DNA of 64,000 bases, from positions 372,001 through 436,000 of the forward strand of contig JAPQWV010000127.1 of NCBI GenBank assembly GCA_027422505.1. Reading direction: 5' to 3'. The stretch comes from Craterostigma plantagineum. Its lineage: Eukaryota > Streptophyta > Magnoliopsida > Lamiales > Linderniaceae. This document shows, in pieces, positions 1 through 8,792 of this stretch. The notes below the pieces were generated by a model. That model was given only the letters and a program-made list of their open reading frames with translations, was not told where the DNA came from and did not search any database. The position numbers and the translations under genes were made by a program. How positions within the stretch are numbered: the first letter of the stretch is position 1; each line of letters opens with the position of its first letter.

Positions 1-292
1 AAATAGACCACATATCCTATACAGCATTTCGGTGCAAGCTATCGTAGCCACGTAACTACAAGATCCGGTACGCCGTTGGTTTCTGACCAACGACAGATGA
101 TCCGACATAAATCTAAACATGGAACTTTCGCTTCCATGAAAATGATTTGTCAGCTCAGTTCTCAGAACATCCTGGATACCACTGTCACAAATAAAATAAT
201 TACTTCATCGAGTGGTAGATGTTTGAGCTACAAAAATGTGGAGCGTTATTATTATTAATTTGTTAAGTTCATATCTGAATTTAGATTAGAAT
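1..292. repeat. Left copy of a ~290-bp direct duplication
   Basis: This stretch matches 818-1107 in the same orientation at roughly 90% identity by eye, with scattered substitutions and small indels. The match begins at the first base of the window, so the left copy may extend further left. On the minus strand it contains a degraded version of part of the open frame found at 952-575. No terminal inverted repeats or target duplication were found, so the mechanism is unknown. Confidence 0.7.
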
Positions 293-574
293 GCTTTTTC
301 GACTTCGATCATGTCAGGACATGCGACCTTTTCAGAAGTTTCAATTATTCAAACTATTAAGAAAATCAATCATTACAGAAAATAAATAGACATACCTAGG
401 AAGCAAACGACTTCAGTACGGCGATGATAGGGGAAGTATCCAATAGTAGAATCACCTCATCGTGCTCCAATTTCTTATATGAATCAATCCTAGTTCTAGG
501 AGCCTGTCAATGTGTGTGTATAGATTACATACTTATATATATATAGTTATGAATACTTAGAAACTTATAATTCC

Positions 575-952
575 TTACCGTATCGGCAAACACACATAAA
601 GATTCCTTTCGCGAGGATTCTCACAGGATGATTGGGAAAGTAGTCCAATATTAAGAATATAATCCAGAACATACTTCACCATTGTCCCTTTCACTCCCAT
701 TGGATTGCAGAACATTTTTTGTAAATCACTACGATTTTGAACCACATCAAGTCTACTATACAGATGGTCAAATGGATCTTGTAAGTCAAAATAGTTTTGA
801 ACTCCCCTGGGATCTGGAAATAGACCACATATCCTATACAGCATTTTGGTGCAAGCTATCGTAGCCACGTAACTACAAGATTCGGTACGTCGTTGGTTTC
901 TGACCAATGACAGATGATCCGACAGAAATCTAAACATGGATTTCGCTTCCAT
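575..952 (-). CDS. Hypothetical 125-codon ORF, probable gene fragment
   Basis: An ATG-initiated frame of 125 codons lies on the minus strand, and its 5' third falls inside the right copy of the 290-bp duplication. The protein is not repetitive and has no signal peptide, membrane segment or motif I can name. The left copy of the duplication carries a broken version of the same frame, which suggests that an old gene or element fragment was duplicated and decayed. It could equally be a chance frame. I do not recognise a family. Confidence 0.2.
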   Translation of the reverse strand: MEAKSMFRFLSDHLSLVRNQRRTESCSYVATIACTKMLYRICGLFPDPRGVQNYFDLQDPFDHLYSRLDVVQNRSDLQKMFCNPMGVKGTMVKYVLDYILNIGLLSQSSCENPRERNLYVCLPIR

Positions 953-1107
953 GAAAATGATTTGTCAGCTCAGTTCTCAAAACAGCATGGATACCACTGC
1001 CACAAATAAAATAATTCTTCAGCGAGTGGTAGATGTTTGAGCTACAACAATGTGGAGCTTCATTATTATTAAATAGTTAAGTTCATATTTGAATTTAGAT
1101 TAGGTTT
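818..1107. repeat. Right copy of the ~290-bp direct duplication
   Basis: Same orientation and near-identical to 1-292. Similarity ends soon after a shared AT-rich stretch at the right side. The 525 bases between the copies are single-copy here and hold most of the 125-codon minus-strand ORF. Confidence 0.7.
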
Positions 1108-1249
1108 AGTTGAGAGTTATTAGGATTTATTTGAGATTTACTAAGATTCTAATTTTAGTCTCTATGAATAGGTGTCAAGATCCAGGAATCATTGGTTTAT
1201 TTCGGGATTTTGCGAGCCACAATCTTTGACTCTCGGATTGTGAGGGCTA

Positions 1250-1640
1250 GTGTCTCTAGGGATGGGGCGGGTCTAGAACCTAACCCCGCCCCTATGAAGC
1301 CGTTTTTTTTAATTATTCTGGTTTTGGGGCTGGTTCTGAGTCTTAAAAAAACAACCCGTCTGGAGCGGGTCTCGGGTCTTGCTAATTCCGCCCTGCATAA
1401 TAAATATTTATATATAAATTGTTCTTTATTTATCACCTTTTCCATGTTTTGAATAAACAAAGAATTTAAAAAAAAAAAAGCAAGATTTACTAGTCTACAG
1501 TTCATTCGGGCGCGGTGCGGCTCCAGATCTTAGGCGGGTCGGGGTTCTGATTCGTCACAAATTAATCGGCAGGTCCCGGGTCCAGCCAAACCAACTTCAG
1601 ACCCAGCCTCGTTGCCATTCGTAGGTGTCTATGACACTTG
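1250..1640. mobile_element. Possible decayed hAT-type MITE
   Basis: A GC-rich island in AT-rich DNA contains repeated CGGGTC/GACCC words in both orientations. Its ends resemble imperfect inverted termini (AGGGATGG on the left, CCATTCGT on the right). Similar words (AGTGTCT and AGGTGTCT) flank both sides and could be an eroded 8-bp target duplication. The boundaries are uncertain and the assignment rests only on these short motifs. Confidence 0.3.
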
Positions 1641-2133
1641 GATTGTGAGGGTCGAAGTTTTCAACTCTCAGATTAGCTATTAGGTGGTTTATTTATGTGT
1701 CTTCGTTCCTATCGATCACTAAAGTGTTTCTGTTACGATTAACAAAACATAGATATTTGGATGGATTTTTATTCTAGTAATCTTGCACATTCAGATGCGT
1801 GTGCTGTTATCAATGTTTTAAAACGCATGGCGCAGAATGCGATGCGTTTTGGCTCCTGGAGCGCGTAGCGTAAATAGCGTAGCGCATTTCGTGAGTATTT
1901 CAAGCAAGTAATTTACAATGCAGGAAAACGTAATATATAACATAAATTTGTTATATTATAGTTTATATCTCCAATAATACGTTTTAACTCACTCATTAAC
2001 CACTACATTATTGACTCTATTTTTTTATAAATAGCAAAAAGAAAAAGTACAATAAAAAGTTTACCAATAAAAACTAAAGACTACAAAAGTAAATTGAAAA
2101 ATCATTAAATAAAGAAGGTTCTCTCCAATTACA

Positions 2134-2165
2134 TTATATATATATATATATATATATATAAATAT
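2134..2165. repeat. (TA)n microsatellite
   Basis: About 14 TA units in a nearly perfect run, directly beside the Helitron 3' terminus. Helitrons insert at AT dinucleotides, so a TA tract is a plausible target. Confidence 0.9.
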
Positions 2166-2166
2166 A

Positions 2167-2194
2167 CTAGTTTTTTGCCCGTGCAATGCACGGG
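2167..2194 (-). mobile_element. Helitron 3' terminus (minus orientation)
   Basis: Read on the minus strand, this is a perfect 7-bp GC-rich hairpin (CCCGTGC-ATT-GCACGGG), a short A-rich spacer, and the terminal CTAG followed by a host T. Hairpin plus CTRR plus T is the defining 3' end of plant Helitrons. The element should extend to higher coordinates, but I could not identify a convincing 5' TC terminus, so its length is unknown. No Rep/helicase coding is nearby, so it would be non-autonomous or fragmentary. Confidence 0.6.
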
Positions 2195-2705
2195 TCTTAA
2201 CTTTTTTTTATAACTAATTTAAGTTACAACATTTATAAACAAATCCTAAATTTCATAAATCTGACTAGTAACGCTCTAACAAATTCAAAACGGATTTTTA
2301 TTTTGTCTAACACTTAGAAAATTATTTTTCCAAATTGGGTTTAAGGTTTGAAATTGCAATACATACCTTTTTTATTTAATTTGAATTAACAAATCAATCC
2401 TATAAAAACTAAAAATACAAGGCTCGTGCTTTAATAAAATGTTTAAATGTGAACGTAACTAATTTGACAGAAAGTGGCTGGGTATTTTTGCGCGACTGAT
2501 TTCGATCATAACAAAGAACAAGATTTTTCCCTCCCTTACCAATCTCAAGAAATCAAATCGATTCACAAAACTTCATTATTTGTCCCAAACCTAATCGTCA
2601 TCGTCACACACCAAAACAAAACAAACCCAAGCTCAACGCCGGAAATGAAAACTCGGCTCTAGCGCATTTCAACAAACAGTTATTAGCGCTTATCGTACAC
2701 ATCGA

Positions 2706-2738
<33 letters not shown>
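2706..2738. repeat. (TA)n(CA)n compound microsatellite
   Basis: A TA run grades directly into about nine CA units. It lies some 550 bp upstream of the PPR start codon. Confidence 0.9.
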
Positions 2739-3087
2739 AACACAACTAAGTACTTACAACTTGCGTAGCTACTTGAAGAGTTGAACTCGCCACAAGCCTC
2801 GTTTTTTTTCACCGAAAAAAGTGGCGAAAACTAAAAATGAGATGAGTTGAAGTAATGTGGGAAAGCTTAGATTTGAGATAGCGCCATAGCGGAGAGAAAG
2901 AGAAACGAAGCTCTCGCAAGGGAAGGGCTTGAGTTGAGAATAGTAGTAAGAAAGCGTCAACTCTCAAAGGTGGGGGCTATTTACAGCGTGGATATTACAA
3001 GATTTAGTAGACGGTTAGATTTCATTTATCCAATGAAAATGTTTTCACATTTGTGTGCAAGCCCATTTGCGGCCGAATTATGTCGGT

Positions 3088-3149
3088 GGCCCAAGTCCAT
3101 AAGCAGACATGGAATCTAAACATGGCCCAAACTCTCATTGGGTTGGGCC
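3088..3149. promoter_or_regulatory. Cluster of site II (TGGGCC/GGCCCA) promoter elements
   Basis: Three site II motifs occur within 62 bp: GGCCCA at 3088 and 3124, and TGGGCC at 3144. They lie 140-200 bp upstream of the ATG at 3287. Site II elements bind TCP factors and are enriched in promoters of plant nuclear genes for mitochondrial and ribosomal proteins, which suits an organellar RNA-editing factor. The functional role is inferred from position and motif only. Confidence 0.5.
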
Positions 3150-3286
3150 TGAAATATATCCTAAAACCCCTGAATGCGATGGCCGTACATTTTAGGTGCA
3201 TTTGCTGTGCTCAGACATCATCTTCAAAGTGAAGTTTCGCTCATTTGAGATTATTTTGCCACTATATTCAACTGTATTCGGCAAAA

Positions 3287-5278
3287 ATGTATTGCAGAAG
3301 GGCCTCGCTCGCCGCCGTCGATTCTCTCCGGTATATCTCGAAGGTGTACAGAGCAAGAGCCTCCTCGGAATATAATTTACCCGTTAATTTCTACTGTTCC
3401 GTTAGAAGTCTGAGCACCGCAGCTGAAAGATCAGATGCATACGGCAGTTTTGACGGGAATTTGGGAGGAAATCGATCTGATAATGTAAGTTTCAGTCCTA
3501 GTGATGGGTTTTGTGGTAGAAATTTAGGTGGGGCTGAGTCTGGGCAAAACCCTACTGTGGTCTATGGTCAATCCGGCGATTTCGGAGGCGTCCCATCGCA
3601 ATTTCGCGGTAAGATTGATGCAAATAGTGCTGAGAATCGGTTAGGATACGGGTCGGGTGACCCGAATGGCGGATTTAATGATGGTATTGAGCATAGGCAT
3701 AGCCACGACGCCGTCCATGGGCAGAACGGTGGTGGGCGTTATGGTAATTTTACATATGCGGACATGGGAAATGCTTCTCAGAGTATTGTAGCTCAGAAAG
3801 CCGAGAGCTCTAATGGTTTCTCTTCCGTGGGCACTTCGAGGAGCTCGATGGGAGGTTTTGGTGGAAACGCACAGATGTTGCAGAACAACTATGGCAATGG
3901 TCATGGTGGAAGTGAAGCAATGTTTCAGGAAAATGTGCATAGTTATGGGAATTATCAACCAAATGGAGGCGCAAATTATTACTCGAATCCCGAGAATTTT
4001 CAGCAAGGTTGGGTTGGGTCTCCTAGCAGTGGAGCTCAGTCCAATATGGGATTTTCGAATGTCTACGAAGGTATTCAAAGGAGGACAAAAATCGAGGACC
4101 TCGACGAGTTAATCAGCGAACGCAAAGTAAAGGAAGCCGTGGAGCTTTTAGGAGTGATATTGGAAGAGGGCATAACAGTCGAATTACCCCTGTTCTTAAA
4201 TTTGATGCGACTATGCGGAGAGAAAGAGGCTCTAGCAGAGGCAAAATCTGTCCACGAGCATCTACTAAAGTCCATCCCATATCCCGAAATCAGAACATAC
4301 AATAAGATTCTTGAGATGTATTCAAACTGCGGTTCCATGGACGACGCCTTAGCAGTATTCGACCAAATGCCCAGAAGAAACCTGACTTCATGGGACGTTG
4401 TAATATCTGGGCTCGCCAAGAACGACCGCGGAGAGGAATCCATCGAATTGTTCGAAGAGTTCAAAAAGTCAGGACTGAAACCCGATGCTCAGATGTTCCT
4501 AGGAGTGTTTGCTGCTTGCGGTGGCTTATGCGATATAACGGAAGGAATGCTTCACTTCGAATCAATGCAAAGAGATTTCAAAATTATTCCCACGATAGGT
4601 CACTACGTCGCCGTGGTGGACATGCTTGGAACTGCTGGCTTCTTAGACGAAGCCCTCGAATTCATCGAAAAGATGCCAATCGAACCCAACGTTGAAGTTT
4701 ACAGGACCCTAATGAAGCTAAGCAGAGTCCATGGAAATACAGAGCTTGGCGATCGATGCGCTGAATTCGTAAATCTCTTCGATCCCTCGAGCTTGAACGA
4801 GCAATCTAGGGCAGGGCTCATACCAATTAGCGCCGAGGACGTCTTGAGAGAGAAGGAGAAGAAGATGTTAAACAGACAGAGCTTATTAGACGTACGAAGC
4901 AGAGTACACGAATACAGAGCAGGGGATAGGTCTCACCCCGAGCATGAGAAGATATACGCACTGCTTAGGGGTTTGAGGCAGCAGATGAAAGAAGACGGTT
5001 ATATCCCTGAGACTAAGTTCGTGCTCCACGACGTTGACCAAGAATCGAAGGAGGAAGCACTCATGGCTCACAGCGAGCGGCTAGCCGCGGCTCAGGGATT
5101 TATGACCAGCGCGGCTCGGTCGCCGCTTAGGATAATCAAGAACCTTAGGGTTTGCGGGGACTGTCATAATGCGTTTAAGATCATTTCGAGGATTGTGGGG
5201 CGGGAGATTATTGCGAGGGACAGCAAGAGGTTTCACCATTTTAGGGATGGGTTGTGTTCTTGCAATGATTATTGGTGA
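3287..5278 (+). CDS. PPR protein with DYW deaminase domain, MEF8-like RNA-editing factor
   Basis: This is an intronless gene of 663 codons. I start it at the ATG at 3287, because an in-frame extension to 3245 would need a TTG start and the MYCRRASLAA start suits a mitochondrial targeting peptide. Residues 1-50 are basic and Ser-rich. Residues about 60-260 are a low-complexity Gly/Asn/Ser/Tyr-rich linker. About five PPR motifs follow (about 265-510). The C-terminal DYW domain ends in the exact triplet DYW. The deaminase zinc signature is complete: His595 and Glu597 in HSE, Cys623 and Cys626 in CGDCH. Such proteins act in C-to-U editing of organellar transcripts. The short PPR tract and Gly/Asn-rich N-terminus resemble Arabidopsis MEF8/MEF8S and DYW2, which help edit many sites. 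Organelle and targets are inferred. Site II motifs lie upstream. Confidence 0.9.
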   Translation: MYCRRASLAAVDSLRYISKVYRARASSEYNLPVNFYCSVRSLSTAAERSDAYGSFDGNLGGNRSDNVSFSPSDGFCGRNLGGAESGQNPTVVYGQSGDFGGVPSQFRGKIDANSAENRLGYGSGDPNGGFNDGIEHRHSHDAVHGQNGGGRYGNFTYADMGNASQSIVAQKAESSNGFSSVGTSRSSMGGFGGNAQMLQNNYGNGHGGSEAMFQENVHSYGNYQPNGGANYYSNPENFQQGWVGSPSSGAQSNMGFSNVYEGIQRRTKIEDLDELISERKVKEAVELLGVILEEGITVELPLFLNLMRLCGEKEALAEAKSVHEHLLKSIPYPEIRTYNKILEMYSNCGSMDDALAVFDQMPRRNLTSWDVVISGLAKNDRGEESIELFEEFKKSGLKPDAQMFLGVFAACGGLCDITEGMLHFESMQRDFKIIPTIGHYVAVVDMLGTAGFLDEALEFIEKMPIEPNVEVYRTLMKLSRVHGNTELGDRCAEFVNLFDPSSLNEQSRAGLIPISAEDVLREKEKKMLNRQSLLDVRSRVHEYRAGDRSHPEHEKIYALLRGLRQQMKEDGYIPETKFVLHDVDQESKEEALMAHSERLAAAQGFMTSAARSPLRIIKNLRVCGDCHNAFKIISRIVGREIIARDSKRFHHFRDGLCSCNDYW

Positions 5279-5802
5279 CATACATACTGTCTCCATTTAT
5301 ATGTATTGTGTCGGATACAATTTAGACGAATGGCGGTTATTACCAGTCGTCTTCTTTGTTGAATTGAGGACTATTACTGTACGAATTATAATTTTTTGGA
5401 ATTTGTCCCTCAGAATTTAATTTTTATTTTCTTCTTCTGACGAACAAGTGGGAGATGAGTACAGTTTGCAACCCATACCACTTTTAAGTCCATGTGGTAT
5501 TTTTCATGGAGTTGTGTGACAAATCAATCATCGCTTTCACTACTTTCCTAGGGTAGGGGACGATCATAATTTTCATTGATATTGTCTCACCTTTTGCGTT
5601 TTTGTAATATATCATACATTACTACTATACTACACATTCAAACACAGAGCATCTCAAGTCGAGGGAAGAAACATAGGTTAGTTCCAATACAAACACAGTA
5701 ACTCAAACGAAAGCAAAAAAAAAAAAAAAAAAACAACTTTATTCACACAACACAAAGGGTACGTACGATTTGAAAAGCAACAGCAAGCAGCAGCATCATA
5801 GC
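5279..5802. other. Convergent intergenic spacer with A19 tract
   Basis: This lies between the stop codons of the convergent PPR and ERF genes. It should contain both 3' UTRs and poly(A) sites. A run of 19 A at 5715-5733 becomes a T tract in the ERF transcript. Nothing else is recognised. Confidence 0.6.
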
Positions 5803-7210
5803 CTAGTAAACACCACCCATCATATTTTGGACATCATCGAACGACCAAAGGCCATCGACCATCGTATTCCCACAATCTTGAGCATTCGCAGTAACTTGTC
5901 CGTTGAGAAAACCATCGAACGAAGTATCGTCCCAATTGTTCCCAAGATATGGCATCTGAAAAAGCTTCATTTGGGACTCGAATTCAGATAACTCGTCAGC
6001 AATCTTGGTGGTAGTGTTCTCCTCTGACGAGCTCGTCGTCTTGGCCTTCTTCGCCGGGCTGGCATCTTCTTCTAACATCAGTGCCTCATCATCGTCTAAA
6101 GCAGCTGCAAGAACAGATGATATTTCTGGGGTTGCGACCATACAGTTTTCGCCCCAAGAAAACTGCGAGCAGTCGAGGGAATCATTGCCCGTCTCAAGGT
6201 TGATCAGTGGTTTCTCTTCCTTGAATACCAGCGAATCATCATCACCGTCACAGTTGTAGTAACTGCTGGGCATGTTCATAAGATCTCTCTCAGCGGTTTG
6301 CTTGGCAATGTTTTTATCACGGTTGACCTTCACAGTGCGCCTTGATGTGGTGTAAGAAGCATTTCCTGGGAAGTTAAGCTTAGCTTTGTTGCCCCTGATT
6401 CTGAGAGCCTCGGCGTCGTAGGCCCTTGCAGCTTCTTCAGCAGTGTTGAAAGTGCCGAGCCAAACTCGAACGCCTTTTGTGGGGTCACGGATCTCAGCAG
6501 CCCATTTACCCCATGGTCTTTGACGGATTCCTCTGTATTGATTCTTTCTCTTTCTCTTTGAGGACTTATCCTCCTCACATTCCTCGTCAGATTCATAGCA
6601 GTCGGATTTCATCATACCTTACAAAGATCGTCAAAGAAGCACAACTATAAGATTTCATCATAGCAGTCGGATTTCATGTCAGGTACAGTCCTGATTGTTA
6701 CTAGGAAATACAATTCTATCTACTTTGTTCCTTGGACAACATAAACCTCAGAAATACTACAGATTCAATCAAATATACCGAAAATATGTTTTTCTGGGAA
6801 GGCGAAACGGTGGTTCACGGCAAAATCACATCCTAAGCTGGAGAAATGAGCAACATATAAATACTACACATGATCAACAAACACGGTAAAATTGATCGCC
6901 AAAACTACACAGCCAGATAAATCTACTCATCACCTTTAGAACCATAGCATTTGGAGGACGATGAATCGAACACCTTTTTGACGTTGACCTCTTCCTCTTC
7001 AGCATCACCGGTAAAATCCCGAAAATCAGCCTCGAAATCACCTTCCGCGTCAACAATCGCCGATCTATAGCAGATCTTCGCCTTCTTCAGCCCCTTGCTC
7101 AACTTCTTATCGGTCTTCAGACCACTTCCCCAGAGCAGCTCAGCCGTGAGCCGCCGCGACGGCCGCCTCGACGGCGTCATCAGGTCAGATATAATCGCGC
7201 CTCCACACAT
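5803..7210 (-). CDS. RAP2.2: Group VII ERF transcription factor with Cys2 N-degron (RAP2.2/RAP2.12-like)
   Basis: Two exons are on the minus strand: exon 1 7210-6934 and exon 2 6617-5803, joined in phase across a 316-bp GT-AG intron, giving 363 aa. The protein begins MCGGAII, the Cys2 N-degron of group VII ERFs. In this family Cys2 is oxidised by plant cysteine oxidases and the protein is degraded by the N-degron pathway in normoxia; hypoxia stabilises it and it activates anaerobic genes in the nucleus. An AP2/ERF domain (about residues 117-175, [20 protein letters not shown]) binds GCC-box or HRPE DNA and is preceded by a basic KRKRK signal. The C-terminus (LWSFDDV...MMGGVY) matches the conserved activation motif. 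A TA-rich stretch near 7300-7322 could supply a TATA box. RAP2.2 rather than RAP2.12 or RAP2.3 is favoured only by the SBT1.5 neighbour. Confidence 0.88.
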
Positions 7211-8792
7211 TCCGCCGAACTAATTTCTGAAAAAAAAGGAACACTTGCGATTTCTTCGAGTTGTAATGAATCTCTGCGTGAGATGTGCCGTACAAATACG
7301 TATATATATATACATATAATACACGCAGATGCGAAGGTGACAAGAACGAGATGATGGGCGGGCACTGTAGTCTTACCATTTTACCCTTGGGCTTACAGTG
7401 ACGAAAATGCCCTCGTACAGCACAGTAATATTGGGACTTTCTCGTCATTGGTCAGAAAGGTTTGATAGAAATGTATAGTTACAAAGTTGTCGCGAAAGGC
7501 AAGGTAGATATGTGCATATTATATTATATATTGAGACAAAGATGATAAGATTCACTGTATACGTTCAGTGCTTGAAATGGGGAAAATGTGTGAGTGTGTA
7601 CCCCACTCCACTCCTCATGTAAACATGATACATTAAAATTATTAAAAATTTAATGTCTTTCATACTAATCCAATTCTTGTTGAACCACTTGTTGAAATAT
7701 GGTGTCGTGTAACTGTTTTTGTATCTTTCCTTTTGCAAGTGGACTAGTGGCTTATCTTTGCCACCATAATTTATGCAAAGAATAATATCAAATAACATGT
7801 ACCTATGATTATTGATTGGTCATTGTATTCGATTTGGAATTCACTTTCAAAGTTTCAACTTTTCGACTTCCTTATGTTCTTACGTGGACTTGGGAAAACA
7901 AACTAGTTGGGCTAACAACGTTTAACAACCCACTCTTAGTCTCATTTTGATAATGATGGGCCTCGCATGAAGCTGATGGCGCATAACATTCATAATTCAA
8001 TCTTATACAATAATTATTTCTAGTAGTAGTAGTCATTGCCATATTAATATTAAATTTAGTTTATTTAAAATAGTTAATTGAAATTATAATTTAAATTCAA
8101 TTATTTAAATATATATTACAAAATTAAAGATATAAGAATTAACTAAAAATAGTAATTAAAGAAGATCTTGATGATTTATTGAATTTTAATATTAATTTTT
8201 TGATGAGATTAACAAACAAAGGATAGTTTACCGTCAACCGTGGCCTTCGCCCCTCGCTCTAAATAGACAAGGCGCCACCAAGACTAGAAATAGGAATCAA
8301 AGCCATTGCATTTTGAGTAATTTACCCAAGTGAAAAAAAGACGTTATTTTATCATTGTGCAGCATTATTTATGTGTTTAATTATTCACATAGAAATAAAC
8401 AAAGTTCATGCACTGCAGCCTATGCGATGGGCACCAAATACTTCGCATTATTGCCCACTTTTTAGTTTATTGTCTGTCATATCTTTGTTCTATCACTCGG
8501 TGGAATCATTTAATATAGTAAATTAAAAACTTACACAGAGTCCCAGGCCCTGAGTTCACGTGTCCAAATATATTAAATACACATTGTTTTATTACAAGGC
8601 AGAACATCCAAAGACTCCTGCGTTGACTTAGTTTGATCGCATGATTAGTCAAAAAAATAATAAAAGCATTACAATGAAAATAAACAGCCATCGATGTAAT
8701 AATATACACCACACCCACTCATTACACATACCCACGACAAACACCGCAAAGAGCTTTTGCCCATCGAAGATGTGCCAAAAAAAAAAAAAAAA
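7211..8792. other. Intergenic region between SBT1.5 and the ERF gene
   Basis: This is AT-rich DNA containing the ERF promoter at the left and the subtilase 3' flank at the right. I see no credible ORF, RNA gene or transposon terminus. Short minus-strand frames at 7180-7450, 7565-7798 and 8506-8718 have no recognisable motif. Confidence 0.6.

Larger units (their letters stand above)
1108..3087. other. Gene-free, repeat-rich DNA upstream of the PPR gene
   Basis: No credible coding region is visible. The stretch holds a possible hAT-like MITE, a 9-bp inverted repeat (1820-1828 with 1842-1850) beside a GCGTAGCG-rich patch, a TA microsatellite, a Helitron 3' end, and a TA/CA microsatellite. Short ORFs of 60-100 codons here are unsupported. 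The last few hundred bases are likely the promoter of the gene starting at 3287. Confidence 0.6.

Noticed and set aside
1192..1505. ORFs of 86 and 102 codons on opposite strands
   Set aside because: They lie in a GC-rich repeat island that looks like a decayed transposon, with no protein features.
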